From: Pseudobacter ginsenosidimutans
GTDB taxonomy: Bacteria > Bacteroidota > Bacteroidia > Chitinophagales > Chitinophagaceae
Assembly (NCBI RefSeq): GCF_007970185.1
Contig: NZ_CP042431.1
Span: 7,051,342 to 7,115,341, forward strand
DNA length: 64,000 nt
Direction of reading: 5' to 3'
In this document: positions 1 through 9,953 of the stretch, piece after piece
How the letters are laid out: every line of letters begins with the position of its first letter
Numbering within the stretch: the stretch's first letter is position 1
Program-made: the position numbers and the translations under genes
The notes under the pieces: model-generated
Seen by the model: the letters and a program-made list of their open reading frames with translations, nothing else
Databases searched by the model: none
Told to the model about the DNA's origin: nothing

Positions 1-349
1 CACCGATGCAGACCATTGCATCTTTCCAGGTGAGCGATACGCCATAGCCGAGCGGCATGGGCAGTTTGCCGGCCTCTTTCCATTGTCCTCCGGGCTTGTC
101 CAGCGCAAACACTTTATCGTACCAGACTTTTGTAGAACCGGTCCAGGGAGCGCCGCCGTCGGGAAAATTGGCGCCTCCGGCTACCAGCAGTACATTATTG
201 CTCACTCCGGCAAATGCGCCGGCAAAACCAAAACTATCGGGTAAGGATGGGAGCAGTTTCCAATCCATATATGATGCGCCCTGTTCCTGCGCTTTAGTAG
301 TTTTCATCAGCATTCCTAACATCAATACAATTACAAGAAACTGTTTCAT
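1..349 (-). CDS. nanM: N-acetylneuraminate mutarotase-like Kelch protein (N-terminal part)
   Basis: Only the first 116 residues lie in the window; the gene runs off the left edge. The ATG at 349 opens a signal peptide (MKQFLVIVLMLGMLMKTTKAQ), followed by WKLLPSLPDSFGFAGAFAGV and LLVAGGANFPDGGAPW, which is the first Kelch-type blade of the NanM / cyclically permuted mutarotase family. Known members interconvert alpha- and beta-N-acetylneuraminate after sialidase release. The gene follows the PKD/LamG lipoprotein by 27 bp and the lyase further upstream, so it is probably the distal gene of the sialic-acid operon. The family call is firm; the exact sugar specificity is inferred from context. Confidence 0.85.
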   Translation of the reverse strand, partial: MKQFLVIVLMLGMLMKTTKAQEQGASYMDWKLLPSLPDSFGFAGAFAGVSNNVLLVAGGANFPDGGAPWTGSTKVWYDKVFALDKPGGQWKEAGKLPMPLGYGVSLTWKDAMVCIG

Positions 350-376
350 CCGCGTGAGGGTATTACCGGTCCGGGT

Positions 377-1861
377 TTATAAATTGAACAATGCCGATAC
401 TTCAGCATCCGTGAAAGCTCTTTTGTAAATGATCAGGTCATCGATCATTCCAGTATAAAAATTGCTCATGCTCGTCAATCCTTCCTGGGCGCCGATCTTG
501 AACAACTGACCTGCACCGGTAACTGTTTTCACTGCACTGGTGGTCATTTCTTTTACTTTCACTCCATCAATATACACTTTTGTAAGCAGCCCATCGCGTA
601 CACAAACGATATGGTGCCATACATCGTCGTTCACTTTTCCTTCAGTGGCCATACTGATAATGGCAGAACCTGGATTCTCTGTATTGAAGCGGAGGAACTG
701 GGTGGTGGCATTGTCATTCATCCGCAACCAGCTCTGATTGTCGCCGGAGCCATTCTTTCCACTCTCCTGCCAGATCATCATCCTGGCTGTGCCTCCTGAT
801 TTCATCCAAACACTGATGGAAAAATTATTGGCGCCGAGATCGAAATTGGAGCTGGGGGTACTCAACCATGCAGATCCGTTGAAGTAACCGGCATTGCCTG
901 TAACGCCTTTCCTGTCTGCATTTGCGAAGCCTACTGCACCAGTTTGAGTAATAGCTGCATTGCCGGGGCCCACTTCTGCGTAACTGTTATTGAATGGAAA
1001 GAAGCCGATCAGGTCCGTTCCGGGAACTACCAGGATGTACGCTTCCTTTTCCGCGGTGGAGTTTTTGCTGGTATTATTGGCCACCAGTTTCACCTTGTAC
1101 CTGCCGGGTGTATTGTATTTTATTTTCGGATGTTGATCGGTTGAGCTTGCAGGTGTTCCTCCATCGAAGGTCCAGGTCCAGCCGGTAACGGTGCCAAGAC
1201 TTTCATCTTCGAATTGTATTTCGCCGCCTGCCCAGGTAGCAGTGTTCACTGCTCCAAACTCAGCAGTAACAGCTGTGATATCGATGATGGTGATCATCTT
1301 CTCCACTGTTTTCTCGCCACTGTATTCAGGATTGGTAGTTGCCAGCTTTACTGTGTAGATGCCAGGTACATCAAATTTGATACCCGGGCTCTGTTCTGAG
1401 GATGTGATGGGTGTTCCTGTTTCCGGCGTGAAGGTCCAGCTCCAGGTGGAAGGAATGCCGGTGGTCTTATCTGTGAAAGTAATGGTCTCACCCTGCAGCG
1501 CAGTTGTTTTGCTGGCAGTGAAATCCACTACCAGCTGATTATACCCTACTTTGATGAATCCAGTTTTTTTGGTAGTGGCGGAGTTGGCTGTATTGCTGAT
1601 CTCGAGTGTTACCTCGTATGTACCGGGCTGCATGTATTTTACAGCAGGGCCGCTGAGGTCGGAGGTAGCTGGATCACCGCCCTGGAATGTCCATTTCCAT
1701 CTGGAAGCAGGACCTGCAGAGAGATCGGAGAAATTGACTGTTTCCCCGGCCAGCACTTCCTGCTTGTCTGAAGTGAAATCAGGCGTGATACTCATATCCT
1801 TGTCCTTTTTACAGGAACCGAGAACAGCGGTGATGGCAATCAGTACCAAAATTCTTTTCAT
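377..1861 (-). CDS. PKD-domain and LamG-domain surface lipoprotein of the sialic-acid PUL
   Basis: This 494-residue protein starts with a lipoprotein signal (LVLIAITAVLGSC, lipid Cys at about residue 17). Three PKD-type beta-sandwich repeats follow (about residues 27-105, 108-192 and 198-280), each with the W-x-W-T-F core and a YxVxL strand. The C-terminal 200 residues (from GTDLIGFFPFNNSYAE) form a concanavalin/LamG-like jelly roll with SVWMKSGG and DDVWHHIVCVRDG. No catalytic motif is visible. It occupies the place where PULs usually carry a surface glycan-binding protein, so binding of sialylated glycans at the cell surface is a reasonable inference. It lies 35 bp after nanA on the same strand. 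Confidence 0.8.
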   Translation of the reverse strand: MKRILVLIAITAVLGSCKKDKDMSITPDFTSDKQEVLAGETVNFSDLSAGPASRWKWTFQGGDPATSDLSGPAVKYMQPGTYEVTLEISNTANSATTKKTGFIKVGYNQLVVDFTASKTTALQGETITFTDKTTGIPSTWSWTFTPETGTPITSSEQSPGIKFDVPGIYTVKLATTNPEYSGEKTVEKMITIIDITAVTAEFGAVNTATWAGGEIQFEDESLGTVTGWTWTFDGGTPASSTDQHPKIKYNTPGRYKVKLVANNTSKNSTAEKEAYILVVPGTDLIGFFPFNNSYAEVGPGNAAITQTGAVGFANADRKGVTGNAGYFNGSAWLSTPSSNFDLGANNFSISVWMKSGGTARMMIWQESGKNGSGDNQSWLRMNDNATTQFLRFNTENPGSAIISMATEGKVNDDVWHHIVCVRDGLLTKVYIDGVKVKEMTTSAVKTVTGAGQLFKIGAQEGLTSMSNFYTGMIDDLIIYKRAFTDAEVSALFNL

Positions 1862-1896
1862 ACAGGTAATCGTTTTGGTTTATTTGGCGGCAGTGA

Positions 1897-2835
1897 TCAA
1901 TGCACTGCCGGTTGCGGGTTGTTGATTGTACATTTTTCGAGTGTATCGAAGAATCGAATTTCATTCAGCATTTCCTGCAGGTGCGCGTACTCTTTTTCAG
2001 TGAGGCTCACCAGTGGCAGCCTGCATGAACCCAGATCATAACCGAGCATTTTTGTGATGGCGCGCTGCGCGGGAATGGGTGAATACTTCACAAAACGGCG
2101 GATCATTTCAACCGACTGCAATTGCAGGTCCCTGGCCTCTTCCAGCTTTTTCTCCTTAAACGCTTCCATCATGCGGAGATAAAGCGGCGCGGCAAAAGTG
2201 TAGGTACTTCCGATGGCTCCCTTTGCTCCCACCATCAGGGCGCCGAGCAACATTTCATCGTATCCATACAGCACATCGAATTTTCCATTTTTATAGTTCA
2301 GACAGGCCTGGAATTCATGTTGTGTATGGGCAGTGTACTTGATGCCTGCAAGATTCGGAATGGCATCTTCTCCCAAACGGAGGAATTCCACCATGTCCAT
2401 AGCCACGCCCGTGAGCACAGGCAGGTGATAATAATAGAATGGAAGCGATGGCGCTGCAGAAGCGATGGCGGCCATGCTGTTGACGAGTTGCTGCACATTG
2501 GCAGGTTTGAAGTAAAATGCAGCTACTGATGAAATAGCATCCGCACCTGCCTGAGCCGCATGTGCAGCCAGTTTCCGGCATTCGGAGATGGATGTATGTC
2601 CTACATGCACCCAAACTTTGATCCGTTTGTCGGCCGCTGCAATGTAGGCTTCCGCCACCTGCATTCTTTCTTCCACTGTGAGGTTTGGCCCTTCTCCGTT
2701 GGTGCCGCACACAAATACGCCACTGATACCTTCACGCACCAGCTTATCCACCAGCTCAGGAATGACCTGGAGATTCAGTGATCCGTCTTCTCTGAATGTG
2801 CCGAATGTGGCTGCAATTAATCCCTCTGTTTTCAT
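1897..2835 (-). CDS. nanA: N-acetylneuraminate lyase (DapA/NanA family aldolase)
   Basis: A 312-residue cytoplasmic TIM-barrel protein of the DHDPS/NAL family. It has GTNGEG at residues 44-49, the tyrosine cluster YYYHLP near 134-139 and the Schiff-base lysine K166 in AGIKYTA. NAL-family enzymes split N-acetylneuraminate into N-acetylmannosamine and pyruvate. Family signatures alone do not separate NAL from DHDPS, but two sialidases directly upstream and a NanM-like protein downstream make NAL the natural reading. It is 10 bp from the first sialidase and clearly in the same operon. Confidence 0.88.
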   Translation of the reverse strand: MKTEGLIAATFGTFREDGSLNLQVIPELVDKLVREGISGVFVCGTNGEGPNLTVEERMQVAEAYIAAADKRIKVWVHVGHTSISECRKLAAHAAQAGADAISSVAAFYFKPANVQQLVNSMAAIASAAPSLPFYYYHLPVLTGVAMDMVEFLRLGEDAIPNLAGIKYTAHTQHEFQACLNYKNGKFDVLYGYDEMLLGALMVGAKGAIGSTYTFAAPLYLRMMEAFKEKKLEEARDLQLQSVEMIRRFVKYSPIPAQRAITKMLGYDLGSCRLPLVSLTEKEYAHLQEMLNEIRFFDTLEKCTINNPQPAVH

Positions 2836-2845
2836 CGAGTGTATT

Positions 2846-4015
2846 TTATTTTTTTAACCTGTCTTTTCCGTTGGTGAGCCAATCGATATTGAAGCTCTGT
2901 AACACCAGGGTGTATTTAAAATCCTTTCCTGGTGAATTATTGGTTTCGTATAAACAGTAAATGGTTCCGTCTGCTCCTACAGCCAGGTCCGAGTATCCGG
3001 ATGCACCGGGATTGAGCACGCGTTTGACGGGAAATGTTTTTCCTTCATCGTAGCTGAGTTTGGCAGTGAGGTTGCGGCGCGGTGTTTTTTCGATATGTTC
3101 ACTATCGGGGTTCACAAACACGATCCTGTTTTTCCCTTTTCCATCTTTTTCCTCCGATACGCGTACAATGCTTGCCATGCAGGGGATTTCGAAGAGATCC
3201 TGGTTGTATACCGGCCTGCTCCAGTTGCTGCTGCCATCTTCACTGCAGGAAATGGATTTGCGATGGGGGTTTCCGGGATTCCGCATCATCAGCATCACTC
3301 GTCCATCATTGAGTTGAACGGCCATGGATTCGTTGGGATTCTTCACGTCTCCGGAACTGTCGGCCACCATAGCGCCGCGTTGCCATGTAATTCCATTATC
3401 ATCGCTGAACACAGTTACCACAGCGCTGGGATGATGCACACGTTTGGGTGTGGTAGCGGATTTCGCCAGCCATACGGGCGCAAGCAATCTTCCATTTTTC
3501 AACTGGATACCATGACCAGGTCCCGGCGCCACCACATTCCAGTTGTAGGAGGGTTTGTAACCATCGAATACTTCGGTGATGTCTGTGGGTTCAGTCCAGG
3601 TAAGACCATCATCGGTTGACCTGGTATAGTAAGCGCGCGCATAATCGCGCGCAAACAGTAAGTGTACAGTTCCATCCTCTCCAACAATGGGCGTTGGATT
3701 ATTGGTGGGCTGTCCTTTCTTTCTTGGCGCGATCACCTGGATGGGTTGCCAGGTCTTTCCATTATCGGTACTACGGCGCAGCAGCAGGTCCATATCGGCC
3801 CAGTCGCTGCTGGTTCCGATACGTGCCTCAGTGAAGGCCATGAGGGTTCCTTTCTTACTCATCACCAGGGCCGGAATGCGCATGGATGCATATTCACCGC
3901 CAGGTTCAAATACAGGTACGGGTTTGTTGTTTTCGGTTGCACCTATCTGTGATCCATGCCTGCAACCGGCTAAAACAACTATCAGTAAAAAAGGAATAAC
4001 GAACTTTTTCAACAT
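2846..4015 (-). CDS. Exo-sialidase, GH33-type lipoprotein
   Basis: A 389-residue BNR-repeat six-bladed propeller enzyme with a lipoprotein signal (LLIVVLAGC, Cys18). The arginine of the sialidase FRIP-type motif appears as MRIP (R46), followed by FTEARIGTSSDWADMDLLLR. Asp-box motifs are visible as STDNGKTW (82-89), STDDGLTW, SDDNGITW and SYDEGKTF. Family members remove terminal sialic acid from glycoconjugates; the lipobox puts it on an envelope membrane, probably the outer membrane. It ends 10 bp before nanA and begins 2 bp after the other sialidase, so the pair is co-transcribed. Confidence 0.9.
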   Translation of the reverse strand: MLKKFVIPFLLIVVLAGCRHGSQIGATENNKPVPVFEPGGEYASMRIPALVMSKKGTLMAFTEARIGTSSDWADMDLLLRRSTDNGKTWQPIQVIAPRKKGQPTNNPTPIVGEDGTVHLLFARDYARAYYTRSTDDGLTWTEPTDITEVFDGYKPSYNWNVVAPGPGHGIQLKNGRLLAPVWLAKSATTPKRVHHPSAVVTVFSDDNGITWQRGAMVADSSGDVKNPNESMAVQLNDGRVMLMMRNPGNPHRKSISCSEDGSSNWSRPVYNQDLFEIPCMASIVRVSEEKDGKGKNRIVFVNPDSEHIEKTPRRNLTAKLSYDEGKTFPVKRVLNPGASGYSDLAVGADGTIYCLYETNNSPGKDFKYTLVLQSFNIDWLTNGKDRLKK

Positions 4016-4017
4016 GC

Positions 4018-5202
4018 TTATTGTTTTACGAATTCATCAAATGCTACCTGCCGGAAGGCAATGCCCTGGTAGGGCGTACTGGTTCCTCCTTCATACAAGA
4101 TACCGATATGCGAATCGCTGAGCATCACCAGGTCTGAATAAGCGCTGGGGCCTGCATGCACGCGATAATATTTAGTCCAGGTGGCGCCATTGTCTGCGCT
4201 CCATTTGATAGTCATGTTCACACGGGTGGTGCTGGCAGGGTTGGAAAAGAAAACGCTGAATGCATTGTTCACTTTTCCTGAAGTGAGACTTCCCTGGCAA
4301 ACGGGCTCCACAAGCGCATAATCTGTTTTCATATCTGTAAAGGTTTCGCCGCCATCACTTGAAACGGCTATCCAGCGGGCTGTTCCACCGGAGGCGCGCA
4401 TATTGAGCTGAAGTCTTCCGTCAGAAAGTTCTGTAACGGTGCTTTCATTTGCTTTGTCTTTTGGGCTGATGCCGCCGATCCTCCAGGTAGCTCCTTTATC
4501 ATCGGAGAGGAGAACATGGGAATAACCTCGTCCACCGTTGGCCTTTTTCTCTATGAAATCGCAGGGTATCACCATCCTTCCGGCATAGGCTCCGGACTGG
4601 ATCTGGATACCATGACAAGGTCCTGTTGCATACCAGCCCCATTCAGGGCGTTTAACCGTGCTGGTTATTTCCTGGGCATTAGTCCAGGTAGCTCCGTTAT
4701 CATCTGACTGTGTAAGATAAACCCTCCGTGTATCTATTGAAGTGCCATCTCCGATCTCTCCGATATGATCATCGCCGTGGTTCCAGGTCATCAGCATCAC
4801 AATACGTCCTGTTGCCTGATCCACTACGGGAGCGGGATTGCCGCAGGTGTTGCCACCATCGTCCCATACCTTGATGAGCGGCCCCCAGGTCTTTCCCCCA
4901 TCGGTTGAGCGTTTCAGCACCAGGTCGATATCACCTTCATCAGCACACGAATTCTTCCTCGCTTCTGCAAATGCCAGTACAGTACCATCTTTGGCTTTAA
5001 TGATGGCCGGAATACGGTAGCAGCGGTAACCATCGGAACGCTCTTTGAAAATATAAAGAGAGTCGGTGGGCAACGAGTTACCGGGTTTGGGAGCCGTTAC
5101 ATCCGGGCCAAGATTATTCTCTTTAGCGGTGCAACTGAATATGCTTATCATAATGGCAACAATGCCTTGTAATCGTAAGATGGAAGAGAATGCTTTTTTC
5201 AT
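4018..5202 (-). CDS. Second exo-sialidase, GH33-type lipoprotein
   Basis: A 394-residue sialidase. I take the ATG at 5202 because a lipoprotein signal follows (Cys24 in MISIFSC) and an A/G-rich AGAAAG site precedes it; longer starts would run into susD. It has YRIP (R63), FAEARKNSCADEGDIDLVLK and Asp boxes STDGGKTW (99-106), SDDNGATW, SDDKGATW, SSDGGETF and SADNGATW. It is closer to classical bacterial sialidases than its neighbour, which suggests the two prefer different linkages or substrates (inference). The start is 22 bp downstream of susD. Confidence 0.9.
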   Translation of the reverse strand: MKKAFSSILRLQGIVAIMISIFSCTAKENNLGPDVTAPKPGNSLPTDSLYIFKERSDGYRCYRIPAIIKAKDGTVLAFAEARKNSCADEGDIDLVLKRSTDGGKTWGPLIKVWDDGGNTCGNPAPVVDQATGRIVMLMTWNHGDDHIGEIGDGTSIDTRRVYLTQSDDNGATWTNAQEITSTVKRPEWGWYATGPCHGIQIQSGAYAGRMVIPCDFIEKKANGGRGYSHVLLSDDKGATWRIGGISPKDKANESTVTELSDGRLQLNMRASGGTARWIAVSSDGGETFTDMKTDYALVEPVCQGSLTSGKVNNAFSVFFSNPASTTRVNMTIKWSADNGATWTKYYRVHAGPSAYSDLVMLSDSHIGILYEGGTSTPYQGIAFRQVAFDEFVKQ

Positions 5203-5224
5203 TCTTTCTGTTTTTGATGGAGGA

Positions 5225-6661
5225 TCAGTTATTGTAACCCTCGGTTTGTTCGAGAAGCGGGTTGAGGTCGATCTGCGTTTTGCGGATCGGAAAGAAAAGT
5301 GGAATGGTTTTTCCAACAAGCTTGGGAACTTCCGTGTAGGCATCGATGGTGCCTGCATAATGGAAACGAACAATATCATGCCAGCGTTTCAACTCGAAGA
5401 ACAGTTCACGGAAACGTTCATTGAAGATCTCTTTTTCCACAGCATCTTTTCCTCTCCCTCCCGGGTACACTCCTGTACCTGCGCGGTTCCTGATCTTCTC
5501 AAGTTCGGTAATGGCTTCTTCCGGACGATTCAGTGCGGCCAGGATCTCTGCTTTGGTGAGCAGGAGATCACCGAGACGGTACATGATGATATCGTTATCG
5601 TAATAGCGATCATCTGTATGCAATGTGCCGCGGAATTTGTTGTCGAATACCCCGATGGTGGCGCCGCCGTTATCTACAGCGCGGATCACAGACCATGCTT
5701 TTCTTTTATCGTTGGCAGCATAGGCTGCTTCAATTTTAGGACTGGGAGAATATACGCTTCTGGCGCCGTTCTTCGCGAAAGCCAGCAGGTCCTTGTTGGC
5801 TGCGCTGCTCACAAAGATATCGCGGGGTTTGAGGCGACTTCCATATTGATCTGAGCGCTCATCGCGCTGGAAATGCAGGGCCCAGCTTATTTCTGAATTC
5901 TTCTTTTTATCAGTTGCGAATATGTCCTGGAAATTCGTTTGCAGTGAGAGGCCGGCCATCGCTGCATCTACAGCGCCGAGGGCGGCATTGAGATCTGCCT
6001 CTCCCCCGTTATGCACTTTTGCCTTCCAGAGCAGAACATCCGCCTTGATGGCTTGCGCCACATTCTTTGAGATGCGATTCTTGTTAGGAAAGCTGGCATC
6101 GGGGAATAAAGCGATGGCTTTTTCGAGATCGTCGAGGATCTGGCTCAGTACTGCTGCTTCCGCATCGCGAGCAGGGAATGGAACATTATCAGATTCCGTG
6201 GGCAGTAATACGATGGGCACTTTACCCCAGTTCTTCGTCAGCAAAAAATAAATATATGCACGAAGCGTGTAGGCTTCCGCGATAGTTCTGTCTTTTTTAG
6301 CCTGGTCTCCGAAAGGTATACCAGGTCCATATTTCAACACCAGGTTGGTATGATGCACCAGGTTATAATGATTGGTCCAGAGTGGTGCGTTCAGGTTGGT
6401 GAGGTTTTGTTCGTAAGCCTCGGTGGCAGAACCTTCCAGGCCGGGTATGAAAGCATCGCCACGGTCTTCAAAAAAATATGTACTGTTCATGAGGCCACGG
6501 AAATCTGAGTAGATGCCCGTGAGATAACCGGTCACATCACCTTCGGCCTTCCAGTAGATGGCATTGGTGATCTCGGAAACTGGTGTCACTTCCAGTTGTT
6601 TGGTACAACCCGTGATGAGCGATGAAGTGATGATGGCGGCAATCAGCAATTTTATTTTCAT
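5225..6661 (-). CDS. SusD/RagB-family nutrient-binding outer-membrane lipoprotein
   Basis: A 478-residue SusD-like protein. It has a lipoprotein signal (SSLITGC), the N-terminal helical TPR-like fold typical of the family (DRTIAEAYTLRAYIYFLLTK, WGKVPIVLLP) and the usual C-terminal ending with ELFFELKRWHDIVRF and LNPLLEQTEGYNN. SusD proteins cap the SusC porin and bind the glycan for import. It sits 30 bp after susC and before the two sialidases, which suggests it handles sialylated oligosaccharides or released sialic acid. Confidence 0.93.
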   Translation of the reverse strand: MKIKLLIAAIITSSLITGCTKQLEVTPVSEITNAIYWKAEGDVTGYLTGIYSDFRGLMNSTYFFEDRGDAFIPGLEGSATEAYEQNLTNLNAPLWTNHYNLVHHTNLVLKYGPGIPFGDQAKKDRTIAEAYTLRAYIYFLLTKNWGKVPIVLLPTESDNVPFPARDAEAAVLSQILDDLEKAIALFPDASFPNKNRISKNVAQAIKADVLLWKAKVHNGGEADLNAALGAVDAAMAGLSLQTNFQDIFATDKKKNSEISWALHFQRDERSDQYGSRLKPRDIFVSSAANKDLLAFAKNGARSVYSPSPKIEAAYAANDKRKAWSVIRAVDNGGATIGVFDNKFRGTLHTDDRYYDNDIIMYRLGDLLLTKAEILAALNRPEEAITELEKIRNRAGTGVYPGGRGKDAVEKEIFNERFRELFFELKRWHDIVRFHYAGTIDAYTEVPKLVGKTIPLFFPIRKTQIDLNPLLEQTEGYNN

Positions 6662-6691
6662 AATGAACCGATGATAAGTTTTGACAATCGA

Positions 6692-9600
6692 TTAAAGTCC
6701 CAGTTTGGCTCCGAAGCTGAACTGCCTCGGTCTCGGATAAGAGCCCTGATCGGCGCCGATGTAGATCTCTGGCATCAGGCCGGTATAGGTAGTGAGATAA
6801 CCGATATTGTAAACACCGGCAAAGATGTCGATGCTGTTGATGTAGGCTTTGCGCAGTGCAGGCAGCCTGAGTGAATAATTGAAACTTACTTCGCGGAAAG
6901 CGAGGAAATCGCCCTTTGAAAAATACAATGAGTTGTTGGTGGAGTAACCGGAGCTGGTGCCGAGACTATTCCCACCACGGAGGTGGTTCCTGTAATTGTA
7001 GTCGGCATCACTTTGTACGGTATAGCGGGGGATATCGGCGATATCTCCCTGTTTCTGCCAGACCTTACTGCCAAGCACATCCGATAATGCCATATTGTTG
7101 TTGCGGGCACTGGCCATCAACCTGCCGCGGAAAGAGTTGTCGATCACATGTCCGATGGCAAAGTCCATTACAAAACGCATGGAAAGCTTCTTGTACGTGA
7201 GCGTATTCACCATACCGCCTGTTTTATCCGGACGGATATATCCCATGAACACCATATCGTTATTATCGATCCTTCCGTTCCCATCAACATCCTGCCAGAC
7301 AGCATCACCACCAACTTTCAGCCTGCCTGCAGCTTCCACATCGTAAGGCGCATTCTTGGCGTCTTCGTCCGTAGCATATACACCAATGAGGTGATATGCC
7401 CAGCGGCCGCCGAAACGCTCTCCTTCCGCCAGTCCGCCCACACGCACATACTGGCCGGAAACGGGATCGTAAATGGTGTTGCCACCGATCCTGTTCTTGT
7501 CTTCCGCAGTAGCAGGGAGTTTCAGCACAGTAGAACGGATGAAGGAATAATTCGCATTGAGCGTCCAGCTGAAATTACGTGTACGGATCGGCGTTGCTTC
7601 GATCTCGATATCGATACCACGGTTGCGGATGGACCCGTAATTGCTCTTGATGGTAGCAAAACCGGTAGATCCATCCAGCGGTTTATCGAAGATCCGGTCA
7701 CTGGTAACTTTATTGTAAAAATCGATATTGATACCAAGGCGATTATTGAATAATCCGATCTCCACGCCAGCATCAAAAGAAGTAGTGGTTTCCCAAACCA
7801 GCGTATTGTTGGCAAGAATGGTATTGAGGATCCCTACTTCACCTCCGTAAGTATAACCAGCCGCGTAGCCGCCCTGGGAATCCAGTGGATCGATCTCATT
7901 ATTGCCAGTTTGTCCCCAGCTGCTGCGCAGTTTGAATTTCTGAACAAAGGGTTCGATGGCCGCCCAGAATTTCTCATTGTGCATATTCCATCCTGCAGAC
8001 ACACCGGGATAGAGGCCCCATTTGTTTTCCTGGGAGAATTTGCTGCTGCCATCGCGACGCAGGCTTGCGGCAATCATGTAACGTTTATTGTAATCATAGG
8101 TAGCCCTGCCGAAATAACTCATCATGATGTCCGTTCTTTCACGGGAGGTGATGCGTTGTGTTTCCGGTGCAGTAGCATTCAAGGTTTTGATATAATCAGT
8201 GGGCGCACCTCTACCGCTGCCGCTCATACGATATTCGTAGCGATTGATGTAACTGGCGCCGAATACGGCATTCAGGTTATGCTTGCCAATTGATTTATCG
8301 TAGTTCAGCAATCCATCCAGCTGGCTCTGCCGGTCGTAGTTATGAGCGGCTGTTACTTCCCTGTTAGGATTCACTTCATTGAAGGCTTCGAATCTTCCTT
8401 CAATACCTTCTGTAGTGAACCAATAGAAAGATGGCATGAAAGAAAGTCCTGGTATGATATTCACGGTAGCTCCGAGATTGTAGGTGGCGCGGTTCACCTG
8501 GTTCTTGTTGTATTGATCGCGATAATACACTTCGTGATTCCTGTTGCGGAAAGAGGCCACGCCCTCACCGGGAGCGGGTTTGCCATCTTCATACGTCAGG
8601 CGGTAAGTGAAAGGCATGGTAACAGAACGGCTGAGTACATTCTGGTAATTGCCGATGCCGTTGGACAAACGGAGCTGGTAATTGAAATTGGCATTCAAGG
8701 TAACCGCTTCGCTGAGCTTGTAAGTACCGTTAAAGAGCGCGCTGTAATTCTTGTACCAGGTGCCGAGCACGATCCCTTTCTGATCGAGATGACCGAGACC
8801 AAGATAGTAAGTGGCTTTGTCCGTACCCCCTCCGATATTGAAATCGAACTCGCGCCTGTAAGTATTCTGGAATGTGACGTCCTGGTAATTGGTTTCTTTG
8901 AAGAGAAGCTTTTTCCCGGTAACAGGATCATCCATTGTTTCCCATCCCTGGTTATCGATAAGGTCTGAAACATAGTCTGCGCCATAGTTCTGGATGTATG
9001 TATCAAGGAACTCAAGCGTGCCTTTCGAATTGCGCGCATTGCCGGTAGACATACCATAACGGCCACCGGTAAGGAAGAATTCCGGATTCGTTTTGTTGAA
9101 CTGCTGGATATTCCGGCGGGTTACATACACGTAATCGCGTGCACTGGTGAAATCATATTCCTTACCCTGGGTTTCGATACCGTTGGTGTATTTGAAATTG
9201 ATGACAGGTTTACCCCGACGGCCTGATTTTGTTTTGATGATGATCACGCCATTGGCGGCTCTTGCGCCATAGATAGCAGTGCTGGCCGCATCTTTGAGAA
9301 CCTGCACTGATTCAATGTCATCAGGATTTATATCGCTGATATTCCTCATTTGTCCAACTATTCCATCCACAATGAAAAGTGGCGCATCGCTTTCGGGAGA
9401 AGTGGAGCTACCGCCGCGGATGAAGATCTGGGGATTGGAGCCGGGCTGGCCGTCTGAAATCTGCAAAGAGAGACCAGCCACTTTGCCCTGTAATTGAAGT
9501 AAAGGGTTTTGTCCGGGAGCATTCTCGAATTCCTCCTTGCCCACTTTGGTAACGGAAGTGGTTACAGTAGCGCGGTTCTGGCGGCCATAGCCGATGATCA

Positions 9601-9940
9601 CCACTTCATCCATACTGTTTTGTGAAGGCTCCATGGAGATTTGCACAATGGCATTGCCATTGAGCGTATGCTCCATTTTTTTGTAACCGGCGGAGCTGAG
9701 GAGCAGCGTGGCTTTGAGATCGGGAACTGAAATGGTGAACTGACCATTGGCATCGGTGCTGGTCATTTTATTGGAACCTTTCACGGTGATGGTTACACCG
9801 GGAAGCGGTTCAACATCTTTGGAGGAGATGACTGTGCCTTTTACAACAGGTTGCTGGTTTTGGGCTAAAAGCACCTGTGATGTGCACAGGCTGCAAAGCA
9901 GCAGTACAAAGGAAAGGGAAAGCAGTTTCATATATGGCAA
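6692..9940 (-). CDS. SusC/RagA-family TonB-dependent transporter
   Basis: A 1082-residue outer-membrane TonB-dependent receptor. A signal peptide (about 1-26) is followed by a carboxypeptidase-D-regulatory-like domain (about 30-105, VKGTVISSKDVEPLPGVTIT), the DEVVIIGYG box, the plug (FIRGGSSTSPESDAPLFIVD, IYGARAANGVIIIKTK) and a long barrel ending in FSFGAKLGL. It is the first gene of the sialic-acid PUL and has its own promoter with an operator-like dyad just upstream. Known function of the family: import of glycans together with SusD. The specific cargo is inferred from the operon. Confidence 0.95.
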   Translation of the reverse strand: MPYMKLLSLSFVLLLCSLCTSQVLLAQNQQPVVKGTVISSKDVEPLPGVTITVKGSNKMTSTDANGQFTISVPDLKATLLLSSAGYKKMEHTLNGNAIVQISMEPSQNSMDEVVIIGYGRQNRATVTTSVTKVGKEEFENAPGQNPLLQLQGKVAGLSLQISDGQPGSNPQIFIRGGSSTSPESDAPLFIVDGIVGQMRNISDINPDDIESVQVLKDAASTAIYGARAANGVIIIKTKSGRRGKPVINFKYTNGIETQGKEYDFTSARDYVYVTRRNIQQFNKTNPEFFLTGGRYGMSTGNARNSKGTLEFLDTYIQNYGADYVSDLIDNQGWETMDDPVTGKKLLFKETNYQDVTFQNTYRREFDFNIGGGTDKATYYLGLGHLDQKGIVLGTWYKNYSALFNGTYKLSEAVTLNANFNYQLRLSNGIGNYQNVLSRSVTMPFTYRLTYEDGKPAPGEGVASFRNRNHEVYYRDQYNKNQVNRATYNLGATVNIIPGLSFMPSFYWFTTEGIEGRFEAFNEVNPNREVTAAHNYDRQSQLDGLLNYDKSIGKHNLNAVFGASYINRYEYRMSGSGRGAPTDYIKTLNATAPETQRITSRERTDIMMSYFGRATYDYNKRYMIAASLRRDGSSKFSQENKWGLYPGVSAGWNMHNEKFWAAIEPFVQKFKLRSSWGQTGNNEIDPLDSQGGYAAGYTYGGEVGILNTILANNTLVWETTTSFDAGVEIGLFNNRLGINIDFYNKVTSDRIFDKPLDGSTGFATIKSNYGSIRNRGIDIEIEATPIRTRNFSWTLNANYSFIRSTVLKLPATAEDKNRIGGNTIYDPVSGQYVRVGGLAEGERFGGRWAYHLIGVYATDEDAKNAPYDVEAAGRLKVGGDAVWQDVDGNGRIDNNDMVFMGYIRPDKTGGMVNTLTYKKLSMRFVMDFAIGHVIDNSFRGRLMASARNNNMALSDVLGSKVWQKQGDIADIPRYTVQSDADYNYRNHLRGGNSLGTSSGYSTNNSLYFSKGDFLAFREVSFNYSLRLPALRKAYINSIDIFAGVYNIGYLTTYTGLMPEIYIGADQGSYPRPRQFSFGAKLGL

Positions 9941-9953
9941 CTTTCGTTTATTA

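Noticed and set aside
5203-5379. N-terminal extension of the second sialidase
   Set aside because: It overlaps susD, lacks signal-peptide character, and the ATG at 5202 is followed by a proper lipobox.
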